A stretch of 64,000 nucleotides of DNA from Mimachlamys varia (Eukaryota > Mollusca > Bivalvia > Pectinida > Pectinidae). Positions 1-12,400 of the stretch are shown piece after piece (position 1 is the stretch's first letter; each line of letters begins with the position of its first letter). The translations under genes were made by a program, and so were the position numbers. The notes under the pieces were generated by a model. It was given only the letters and a program-made list of their open reading frames with translations, ran no database searches and was not told the origin of the DNA. Where the stretch lies: contig OX392528.1 of the NCBI GenBank assembly GCA_947623455.1, forward strand, positions 758,001 to 822,000. The letters run 5' to 3'.

Positions 1-375
1 ATCCCTAGGTGGCTGGGATTAAAATTCATACCAATGATTGGCTGACCCCCCAGGGGCCTGAAGGGCAGGGCCAAAAAGGGTCCATTTGGCAATATTGATA
101 TGAACAACTTCTTCTCTGGAACTAAGCAATGTATGGCATTTATATTTCAGTGGTAGCATCCCTAGGTGGCTGGGATTCAAATTTATACAAATGATGGGGC
201 TGACCCCCAGGGGCCTGAGGGGCGGGGCCAAAACTGTCTATTTGGCAATATTGATTTAACAACTTCGATATATTGATATAACAAGAAGGGCCACACATAC
301 ACTTATGAGTCATTCTTGTTTCATATCACATGAAACCAGTCGAGCGATACAGGCCCTCTGGGCCTCTTGTCATGT
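1..375. repeat. dispersed repeat with an internal 157-bp tandem duplication
   Basis: The string 'atccctaggtggctgggatt' occurs at 1 and again at 158, and the following sequence (GGGGCCTGAGGGGCGGGGCC-type) also repeats, so two diverged units of about 157 bp lie in tandem. The block ends near 345-370 with 'gagcgatacaggccctctgg', a palindromic GGCCC...GGGCC end. A decayed version of the same end is seen at 7718-7752, so this is a dispersed family. It lies in the TDRD9 intron upstream of the exon at 453. No coding capacity is visible. The mobile-element class is not resolved. Confidence 0.6.
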
Positions 376-452
376 GATGTACTAAAAGTATATTGTTTAG
401 TAGGTTGTAAATGAGAACAAGTTAATATATTTGTTAAATTGTTTGGTTTCAG

Positions 453-3400
453 GGCCTACATCAGTTTCCAGTGGAAACCAGAATACAAGGGAAAAGTCCA
501 CCCCGGGGTGTATTCAGCTGTCAAACTCAGGTTTGCTTCGTTACATATTTCTGTTTCACTATTCTCTAATACCCATGTATAACATCTGTTATCAAGGGTT
601 ACTGGCTTGTTACTTTTGTCACCCAAGTGTAACATATCAGACCTCTGATGTTCTTCTTTCCTTCCCATCAATGGGACTCCTTTGTAACCTCTTTGTTATC
701 TCAATGTAACTGTGTGTTATTTATTTTATTGTGTGTTACTGTATGTTACTGTGTTATTTATTCTATGTGTTACTTATTTCACTGGGTGTACTGTGTTACT
801 TGTTACAGTGTGTTAATTATGTTACTATATGTTACTGTATATTACTTATGATACTGTGTGTTACTGTATATTACTGTGTGTTACTGTATGTCACTGTGTT
901 TCTGTATGTTACTGTGTGTAACTAATACTGTGTGTTAATTATGTTACTGCATGTTACTTATGTTACAGTGTGTTAATTATGTTACTATATGTTACTGTGT
1001 TACTATATGTTACTGTGTGTTACTGTATGCTACTTATGTTACTGTGTGTTACTTATATTACTGTGTTTTACTGTATATTACTGTGTGTTACTTATATTAC
1101 TGTGTTTTACTGTATATTACTGTGTGTTACTTATATTACTGTGTGTTACCAATGTTACTGTGTTTTACTGTATATTACTGTGTGTTACTGTATATTACTG
1201 TGTGTTACTGTATGTCACTGTGTGTTTCTGTATGTTACTGTGTGTTACTTATATTACTGTGTGTTATTTATATTACTGTGTGTTATTTATGTTACTGTGT
1301 GTTGCGATCTTTTGCAGACAACTACGTATTCCCCTGGATATCCAATTGTTGTCAAGGGAAGAAGCCTACAGTCTTGTTGAGCAGCAGGAGTTGGCAATGG
1401 AACCACAAAAGGGTTGTTTACGTACAAACAGGTATGTTACCCTCGGGCTAAAAACATGTATGTCACACAAAGGTACACTATATCACAAATGTCAAGTCAG
1501 ACAGGTGTTCAGTATCAGATAAAACAGGTTTGTTGTGGCTTTACCATTGAATGGGATCTTTTTGTGAACAAGAGTTGATCCCCCCCCCCCTTTGTGACAT
1601 CATGATATTGCTTGGAAAGTGATTCTAATAATGTAAAAAAAATTGCTCTTTCCTCAGCAAACTAGTTATATGTACTGGTGTCCCATAGTATTGGTGTAAA
1701 TACCTACTAAACTGGGAGGTTGTGAAACTATTGTTTTTAGTGTTAACCTTACTTTCAGTTTAACCTGTGGCTAGGTTTTGTAAGATGAAGCAATAGTCCA
1801 CCTTTTTCTGCTTGATACAGGATAACAGTGTCAGAGCAGCCGCAGAACTTGGAGAAGTACATGTTACCCCCGCCTGCCACCTCTGCTGTCCAGTTGTGTG
1901 TCACAGAGGTAACGTCATTCACAAGGAACTTCTTATTGAATTTTTGTGTCGCCAGTTTCCATTCAATAACTTGAGTTCCCTTGGGCCAATCAAACTCAAA
2001 CTTCATGCAGTGCTTCCTTACTAAAACTGCTCGCTTGGGATTGCGTTTCAGGATCAAAGGTCAAGGTCACTGCTAATATAAATAGAAAATTAGTTTCCAT
2101 GTGATAACTCCAGTTTCTTTAAACCAATCAAACTCAAACTTCATACAGTGTTTTTTTACCAATGTGCTTGCTTGAGATTGCTTTTCAGGTTCAAAGGTCC
2201 AGGTCACTTTGGCTATAAATAGAAAATTGGTTTTCGTGTAGTAAGTTGAGTTTGTTTTGGCCGATCAAGCTCAAACTTCAAACAGTACTTTCTCACAAAA
2301 GTACTTGCTAAGGATTAGTTTTCAGGTTTGAAGGTCAAAAATCAAGGTAACTATTACTATGAATAGAAAATCAGTTTTCATGTGATAACTTAAGTTTGCT
2401 TTTGCTTATAAAGCTCAAACTTGGTGCAGCACTTCCTTACAGAAATGCTTTCTTTGGATTGCTTTTATTGTTCAAAGGTCAAGGTCACTAATACTATAAA
2501 AAGAAAATTGATATGAAAAGTTTTGAATAAAATCTTTAACATTTTTTATAACAGGTAAAAAACTAATTACATGGAAATCTACCAGGCAAATCATACAAAT
2601 TACTCTTGGAATTGTTTCATTGAATATCCAGAGGTTGTTTCTGAAAACTCGACCGTCTCCCAGCTTGCTGGGCAGGCGACACATCACTTCCATGCAATTC
2701 TTGTTTGTTGTCACCATTTAAACCAATTGATATAAAACACAAGTCATATGTTTAGATGGGACAGTTAGATTGTCCTTACCCTAAATGGTATCAGCTCCTC
2801 TCTACGATGTTGAGGGGGGAGATTATGTTATACCCCTGGCGTCTGTATGGACATCAGCGACATCTACATTAGGTTAAAAATAGTTCAGGTAGTTTGTGAG
2901 GTAACGTTAAGTCCTACATTTACCCAACTTACATGACAGATGTATCTAAGGATAGATAGCATAGGCTAGGTTTTAGATGCTGGATTCCACCTACATTTTA
3001 CGCCTGAATGACTTCTTTTGTTTATTTTGATGTAGATCTTTTGTGTTCTCATAGGTGAAGGAATGTGGACATTTCTGGGCACAGTACTCTGAGAGAGAGA
3101 ACTATAATGCTCTAGTGAGCATCCACACCTGCCTCAACCAGGAGAGATCACTCATTGTAAGTTTGATAAGGAAAAGAAATGTTTCACGAGGAAAAATCTT
3201 TTGTTGGCAAGGAGTTGTCGCTCAATGTAGCTTTGATAATAAAAACTCTCGTTTATTTTATAATCTGAGGACATTTTATGTGAAACTTGACTTGCTTCAT
3301 AAAAGCAATACAGCACTGAGTTTTGAGTTCAGTATACCCTCCATGATAACTACATACCTCCATGTTGACTACTTACCTACTTTTGATATTTCAGCCGTTA

Positions 3401-6400
3401 GTGGGTCGTATCGTTGTCGGGAAGCTGTGTGCCGCGCCGTTTGAGGATGAAGCAAGAGAGTACTACAGGGCCAGGGTAGACGGCATCATTCGTACTCAGC
3501 TGCCTCGCACAAACCAGTTCAGGGAGTCACTAGAGGTACAAGTCATCCAATACATAGATATTTGTTTGTGGTGATGATTTGTTTAACGAAATATTTAAAG
3601 ATAGGTGAGGTTAGGTACTGTATTGATTTTATCAGGGGTTGTGTTGTATTTATAAGATAAGATCTTAATTATGTACATGTATATTTAATAAAATAATGTG
3701 TACATGTTAATTAGGTCAAATCGAATGTATATTGTGTAGTGTTAATTAGGTCAGATTGAATGTATATTGTGTATTGTTAACTAGGTCAGATAGAATGTAT
3801 ATTGTGTAGTTTATTAGGTCAGATAGAATGTATATTATGTAGAGTTAATTAGGTTACATAGAAAGTATATTATGTAGAGTTAATTAGGTCAGATAGAAAG
3901 TATATTATGTAGAGTTAATTAGGTCAGATAGAAAGTATATTATGTAGAGTTAATTAGGTCAGATAGAAAGTATATTATGTAGAGTTAATTAGGTTAGATA
4001 GAAAGTATATTGTGTAGTGTTAATTAGGTCAGATAGAATGTATTGTGTAGTGTTAATTAGGTCAGATAGAATGTATATTGTGTTGTGTTAATTAGGTCAG
4101 ATAGATTGTATATTGTGTAGTTTATTAGGTCAGATCATTTATAGAATTGTTTATTTTGTGTACATGAGGTCTGTCTCCCTGTCAGGTGTTCTTTGTTGAC
4201 TACCGTTTTGTGTACATGAGGTCTGTCTCCCTGTCAGGTGTTCTTTGTTGACTACCGTTTTGTGTACATGAGGTCTGTCTCCCTGTCGGGTGTTCTTTGT
4301 TGACTACCGTTTTGTGTGCATGAGGTCTGTCTCCCTGTTAGGTGTACTTTGTTGACTACCGTTTTTGTGTACATGAGGTCTGTCTCCCTGTCAGGTGTTC
4401 TTTGTTGACTACCGTTTTGTGTACATGAGGTCTGTCTCCCTGTCAGGTGTTCTTTGTTGACTACGGAAACACAGCTCTGGTAGCCCGGGAGGATGTTCGA
4501 GAGTTACCTGACGCCATTTCAGAAATGCCGTTCCAGGTGAGTAGAGAATAGTTCCAGGTGAGTAGAGAATAGGTTTGACTGTTATAAAGTAGAAACACCA
4601 TACTTTGTCTGATAAACGTAACAGATCAAAGTACTGTTAACATTCATATTATAGCGATAATCTTATGTAAGCTAGTTTCTTGATGAAACCATTATGCTTA
4701 ATTATGACTGTGCTAATTGTAATTTTCGTATACTGTATTGTATGGAATATTTTATTTTATCATTCCATTAGTAAGAATGTAATCATTTTTCTTATTGGTT
4801 TAAAGATATCACGTGACCACCTCGTATAATTTTGTCTTCTCCGCTTTTGGTTCCGTGTTTTGTTATTTGATATCACAACCTGTCAATGTATTCGTACACA
4901 AGTTGCATACAACAACAGCAAGCAAAGTAATTTGCCCAAGCTAGGCAGCTGACATTTGGGAAGGGAGGGTGGAATTCCATGCCCAGAACACAATGATTGA
5001 TCAATAGGAATAATGATTAAACATGTACAATTAAATATGTACAATTAAATATGTACAATTAAATATGTACAATTAAATATGTACAATTAAAACATGCATA
5101 ATGCTGTTGTTTGTTGTGATACAGTGTGTTGAGTGCTACCTTAGTGGGATCCGGCCGTCAGTGGTCAAGTGTCCAGACGGGCGATGGACAGAACAGGCCA
5201 ACAATACATTCCGTAGTATGGTGATGAACAAGGAACTGTTTGGGAAGGTGAGTGGACCGATCTTGGTGTTTACACTGTCAGATTTACTCTATTTAAAGAC
5301 ATGCTTGGTGGTAAATTATGATATATTTACATGGACAGATTTACTCTAGTTAAAGACATGCTTGGTGGTAAATTATGATATATTTACATGGACAGATTTA
5401 CTCTAGTTAAAGACATGCTTGGTGGTAAATTATGATATATTTACATGGACAGATTTACTCTATTTAAAGACATGCTTGGTGGTAAATTATGATATATTTA
5501 CATGGACAGATTTATTCTAGTTAAAGACATGCTTGGTGGTAAATTATGATATATTTACATGGACATATTTACTTTAGTTTAAGGAACGCTTCGTGGTAAA
5601 TTATGATATATTGACATGGACAGGTTTACTCTAGTTTAAGGAATGCTTCGTGGTAAGTTATGATATATTGACGTGGACAGGTTTACTGTCCTAGGTCTTT
5701 TGAGAGTTAAGGTTGGTAAAGTTGTGTGATGTTTTTATTGGACAGGTTTACTGTCCTAGGTTGTTGAGAGTTAAGGTTGGTAAAGTTTTGTCATGTTTTT
5801 ATTGGACAGGTTTACTGTCTTAGGTCATTGAGAGTTAAGGTTGGTACTGTTGTGTCATGTTTTTATTGGACAGGTTTACTGTCCTAGGTCTTTGAGAGTT
5901 AAGGTAGGTAAAGTTATTTCATGTTTTTATTGGACAGGTTTACTGTCCTAGGTCTTTGACAGTTAAGGTTGGTAAAGTTATTTCATGTTTTTATTGGACA
6001 GGTTTACTGTCCTAGGTCGTTGAGAGCTTAGGTTGGTACTGTTGTGTCATGTTTTTATTGGACAGGTTTACTCTGTGGTGCGAGGCGTAGTACGAATGGA
6101 GCTGATAGAAGTGTTGAGAAATGGCCGCCAGATCTGTTTTAACCATGAACTCATTTCTCTGGAGTTTGCAGACACTGCTGAAGAAAGCTTCCTTTCAAAG
6201 GTAAAAATCTTTCATTCTTTTTAAACTTAAATTCTTGTATAGATTAAATATAATGGTATTCATTTCCCTGCAACCAAGTTTGGTTGGTTTACAAGAATCA
6301 CCCTGTCTGAATGTCTGTCATCTGCAGTAACTTGTCTGGGTACTTAATCCCACCAAACTGGCAGATTTCAATGAAGATTTCACAATGATCAGTATATAAT

Positions 6401-9400
6401 GTAGTTGTCCATCTGGCATCTATATGATTGTGATTTATTTGTTACCAAGCAAAACCATGACCAGCGAGTGTTGGAGGAGTCAACAGGACAACTTGGGCAG
6501 ACAGGGCCCCAGGGGCAAACCAACAGGCAACAAACTAGCTGGCTTAACCTGGCACTCAAACCCAGTATGACTTTTGGAGAGAGTCGCAGAGGTGGCAAGG
6601 TAATTCAACCTGCTGAACTAAATGGCATTGTTTGGAATTGTTTCTTCTAAAGTATAGTAATAAAAAACTTCCTAATATTGTTGCCTCTAAATTTAGACAA
6701 CCAAGACGATTTTGCGTCTGGTCTGGTAACAAGATTCGCACAGACTTGAAAAGTTCTTGAATTTGAGGGGTCGTCCTAAAAAGACCCTAATTTAGAGATA
6801 GGGCCCTAAAAAGACCCTTAATTTGAGTTTGAGATTTTTGTATGAACCTTTGGTTAAAATTGACAAAATTACTTCTGTAATCGGGCCTTACCTGAGCAAA
6901 CATGACACAAGGCCAGTGATTTTTTTAATGTTAACATATTTTGGACTCATAAATTTGAAAGTATTATGTAGCTACTGAAAGGGCTTCACAAATTGTTGAT
7001 CTTACTTTACCTAATAGGTGAATTTGAGAGGTCCAAACAATCCGTATGAGATGGCATTCACTAGTATGACCAATGCAGGGGCATGCAGGTATGTAACTCA
7101 TCAATACAGTATCCCCTCCGGGGACAAATATTTATGTAAAAAAACCTTTAAAAACATAATTCTAAATAGCCAGGAAGCCCAGAGTTCTGACACTTGGCCA
7201 AGAGGTAACTGGCATGAAAAGCTATCAAATTCCCTCAAATAAATGTCCTTGACCAATTTTCAAGGTATTCAAGGTTCAGACTTGGAAAAAATCTTGAAAC
7301 AGATTCTTCAGTATTACCAAAAGTATTTATATTTTACCTGAATACATAACTTGCATGAAGTGCTGCAAAGTGTCCTCAAATAATGGCATTGACCTAGTTT
7401 TTGGGTCAGAAAGATGCAGAAAAAAACATAGATCAATTAGATTTGGCCAGTAGGTACCCCAGTCAGTGATAAAAGTTTCCTAATGTATATAACTTTCATC
7501 TACATTCAAGGTCACGGGGGTCAAATATGTAGATGTCTTAAAACAAATTTCTGTAATACCAGCAAGCCCTGGGTAATGATATGTGTAAATTGTTGAGATA
7601 TAGTAGTATTAAGTTTCTTTTAGTCTGGCAAACTCTTAAACCAAGGAAAGTCATTACATAGAAATTTGCAGAGTATTCTCTGTGAGAATATTTTCCAATC
7701 ATTGCACAATTTTCCAGGTGAGCAATACAGACCCTGTGGTCCTTCTGTTATAAAAGATCTGTTGGAAGATGTCACTTTTTTGCTTGAAAATGTTTAAGAA
7801 TATTTGAAATGTTGAATGTGATGCAAACAATACCAGTTATGATTTCTTCTTAAATAAATTCTTGATCTGATTGAAGGTGTGCAAAAATTGAGCCAAGTAG
7901 CATAAACTGTGTTGCTATCGACGATGAACCCCACGATCCTCATTCACGACTGATGATTGCTGCGTTTGTTGGCCTGAACCCCGGAGGGTCAACAATGATG
8001 GCGCGAGACACGACAGTCATGCCCCTGATACCAGGACTACCCAGCATCATTTCACTGCTGTTCGCACCTATCACAGAGTTCAGGTAGATCTCTCATAGTA
8101 CAGTATCCTATCAGAGTTCAGGTAGACCTCTCATAGAATAGTATCCTATCACAGAGTTCAGGTAGACCTCTCATAGTACAGTATCCTATCACAGAGTTCA
8201 GGTAGACCTCTCATAGAATAGTATCCTATCACAGAGTTCAGGTAGACCTCTCATAGAATAGTATCCTATCACAGAGTTCAGGTAGACCTCTCATAGAATA
8301 GTATCCTATCACAGAGTTCAGGTAGACCTCTCATAGAACAGTATCCTATCACAGAGTTCAGGTAGACCTCTCATAGTACAGTATCCCATCACAGAGTTCA
8401 GGTAGACCTCTCATCACAGAGTTCAGGTAGACCTCTAATAGAACAGTGTCCCATCACAGAGTTCAGGTAGACCTCTCATAGAACAGTATCCCATCACAGA
8501 GTTCAGGTAGACCTCTCATAGAACAGTATCCCATCACAGAGTTCAGGTAGACCTCTCATAGAACAGTATCCCATCACAGAGTTCAGGTAGACCTCTCATA
8601 GAACAGTATCCCATCACAGAGTTCAGGTAGACCTCTCATAGAACAGTATCCCATCACAGAGTTCAGGTAGACCTCTCATAGAACAGTATCCCATCACAGA
8701 GTTCAGGTAGACCTCTCATAGAACAGTATCCCATCACAGAGTTCAGGTAGACCTGTCATAGAACAGTATCCCATCACAGAGTTCAGGTAGACCTCTCATA
8801 GAACAGTATCCCATCACAGAGTTCAGGTAGACCTGTCATAGTACAGTATCCCATCACAGAGTTCAGGTAGACCTCTCATAGAACAGTATCCCATCACAGA
8901 GTTCAGGTAGACCTCTCATAGAACAGTATCCCATCACAGAGTTCAGGTAGACCTCTCATAGAACAGTATCCCATCACAGAGTTCAGGTAGACCTCTCATA
9001 GAACAGTATCCCATCACAGAGTTCAGGTAGACCTCTCATAGAACAGTATCCCATCACAGAGTTCAGGTAGACCTCTCATAGAACAGTATCCCATCACAGA
9101 GTTCAGGTAGACCTGTCATAGAACAGTATCCCATCACAGAGTTCAGGTAGACCTCTCATAGAACAGTATCCCATCACAGAGTTCAGGTAGACCTCTCATA
9201 GAACAGTATCCCATCACAGAGTTCAGGTAGACCTCTCATATAACAGTATCCCATCACAGAGTTCAGGTAGACCTCTCATAGAACAGTATCCCATCACAGA
9301 GTTCAGGTAGACCTCTCATAGAACAGTATCCCATCACAGAGTTCAGGTAGACCTGTCATAGAACAGTATCCCATCACAGAGTTCAGGTAGACCTGTCATA

Positions 9401-12400
9401 GAACAGTATCCCATCACAGAGTTCAGGTAGACCTGTCATAGTACAGTATCCCATCACAGAGTTCAGGTAGACCTCTCATAGAACATAATCCTATCACAGA
9501 GTTCAGGTAGACCTCTCATAGAACAGTATCCCATCACAGAGTTCAGGTAGACCAGTCATAGAACAGTATCCCATCACAGAGTTCAGGTAGACCTCTCATA
9601 GAACAGTATCCCATCACAGAGTTCAGGTAGACCTCTCATAGAACATTATCCCATCACAGAGTTCAGGTAGACCTCTCATAGAACAGTATCCCCTTGTCAT
9701 AAAACAGGCTAAAGCTTGTGCTCGGAAAATGGTTTTTCCTGCTTAATTGTCCCACATTTATGATTTGTAATTCAATTTTAAATTAATATTAATTCCTTTG
9801 GTAAATGTGAGATCAATTGGTCTTACTAATTGACATGACCTTGTTGATAGGGGCTGTCAATAAACAATCTGTCCAGTAATTGGTAGCTCACAAATAAATT
9901 AAGGAATTGAGGATGAACCAGATACAAAGGTCAAGGTCATTAGAAATGGATGCTTATGACATACAGTGATCATTTTCAACAAGTTAAAAGAAAACTGTTA
10001 ACATTGGCATTGTTTTCAAATATTAATTGGATGCTACATCAAATGCCCCACTAGTATCACACCTGTTCTGCTGTTCTAGATTAACATGACAAGATTACAC
10101 AGCCTTACAATGTACCTGGATAAATTTGTTTGAAAAGCTATTTTAATCACGCAAACAAAACTCTGAAGGTGAGAGGTGAGGGTATTAACTGTGTCTGTTC
10201 TAGTCTGAATGTTTAAACTTTCATCAATCCAGGATATAAGTCTCACTGATAGAGTTACATAATTATTTCTCACAGGACTGATCCTGGACTGACCCGTCTC
10301 ACCGGGGCCATTTGTGGACTGGGACCAGCTCCGAACATGGAGTATTCTTGTTTCCCTGACCACGACCTTGAGGTCATCTTCGATACCAAAATAGACTTAG
10401 AGGACATATACAAGGTAACTAGTCTGTGTGAGAAATCCTCTGTTACAAGGTAACCAGTCTCTGTGAGAAATCCTCCGTTACAAGGAAACAAGTCTGTGAG
10501 AAATCCTCCGTTACAAGGAAACCAGTCTGTGTGAGAAATCCTCTGTTACAAGGTAACCAGTCTGTGTGAGAAATCCTCCTATACACAGTAACCAATCTGT
10601 GTGAGAAATCCTCCGTTACAAGGTAACCAGTCTGTGAGAAATCCTCCTATACACAGTAACCAATCTGTGTGAGAAATCCTCCGTTACAAGGTAACCAGTC
10701 TGTGTGAGAAATCCTCCTATACACAGTAACCAATCTGTGTGAGAAATCCTCCTATACACAGTAACCAATCTGTGTGAGAAATCCTCCTATACAAGGTAAC
10801 CAGTCTGTGTGAGAAATCCTCCGTTACAAGGTAACCAGTCTGTGTGAGAAATCCTCCTATACAAAGTAACCAGTCTGTGTGAGAAATCCTCCGTTACAAG
10901 GTAACCAGTCTGTGAGAAATCCTCCTATATAAGGTAACCAGTCTGTATGAGAAATCCTCCGTTACAAGGTAACCAGTCTGTGTGAGAAATCCTCCTATAT
11001 AAGGTAACCAGTCTGTATGAGAAATCCTCCGTTACAAGGTAACCAGTCTGTGTGAGAAATCCTCCTATACAAAGTAACCAGTCTGTGTGAGAAATCCTCC
11101 TATACAAGGTAACCAGTCTGTGAGAAATCCTCCTATACAAGGTAACCAGTCTGTGTGAGAAATCCTCCATTACAAGGTAACCAGTCTGTGTGAGAAATCC
11201 TCCTATATAAGTAACCAGTCTGTGTGAGAAATCCTCCGTTACAAGGTAACCAGTCTGTGAGAAATCCTCCTATATAAGGTAACCAGTCTGTGTGAGAAAT
11301 CCTCCATTACAAGGTAACCAGTCTGTGTGAGAAATCCTCCTATATAAGTAACCAGTCTGTGTGAGAAATCCTCCTATATAAGGTAACCAGTCTGTATGAG
11401 AAATCCTCCGTTACAAGGTAACCAGTCTGTGTGAGAAATCCTCCTATACAAAGTAACCAGTCTGTGTGAGAAATCCTCCTATACAAGGTAACCAGTCTGT
11501 GTGAGAAATTCTCCGTTACAAGGTAACCAGTCTGTGTGAGAAATCCTCCTATATAAGTAACCAGTCTGTGTGAGAAATCCTCCTATACAAGGTAACCAGT
11601 CTGTGTGAGAAATTCTCCATTACAAGGAAACAAGTCTGTGAGAAACCCTCCGTTACTAGGTAACCAGTCTGTGTGAGAAATCCTCCGTTACAAGGTAACC
11701 AGTCTGTGTGAGAAATCCTCCGTTACAAGGTAACCAGTCTGTGTGAGAAATCCTCCTATATAAGTAACCAGTCTGTGTGAGAAATCCTCCTATACAAGGT
11801 AACCAGTCTGTGTGAGAAATTCTCCATTACAAGGAAACAAGTCTGTGAGAAATCCTCCATTACAAGGTAACCAGTCTGTGAGAAATCCTCCTATACAAGG
11901 TAACCAGTCTGTGTGAGAAATCCTCCTATACACAGTAACCAATCTGTGTGAGAAATCCTCCTATACAAGGTAACCAGTCTGTGTGAGAAATCCTCCTATA
12001 CACAGTAACCAATCTGTGTGAGAAATCCTCCTATACAAGGTAACCAGTCTGTGTGAGAAATCCTCCTATACACAGTAACCAATCTGTGTGAGAAATCCTC
12101 CTATACAAGGTAACCAGTCTGTGTGAGAAATCCTCCGTTACAAGGTAACCAGTCTGTGTGAGAAATCCTCCTATACAAAGTAACCAGTCTGTGTGAGAAA
12201 TCCTCCGTTACAAGGTAACCAGTCTGTGAGAAATCCTCCTATATAAGGTAACCAGTCTGTATGAGAAATCCTCCGTTACAAGGTAACCAGTCTGTGTGAG
12301 AAATCCTCCTATATAAGGTAACCAGTCTGTATGAGAAATCCTCCGTTACAAGGTAACCAGTCTGTGTGAGAAATCCTCCTATACAAAGTAACCAGTCTGT

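Noticed and set aside
951..1522. Overlapping + strand ORFs of 136-177 codons rich in Cys, Tyr, Val and Leu
   Set aside because: All three frames are open because the 10-bp repeat lacks stops; the real coding sequence is the exon 1318-1431 inside.
6389..6741. Overlapping ORFs on both strands in a TDRD9 intron
   Set aside because: Short, mutually overlapping and without splice-site support.
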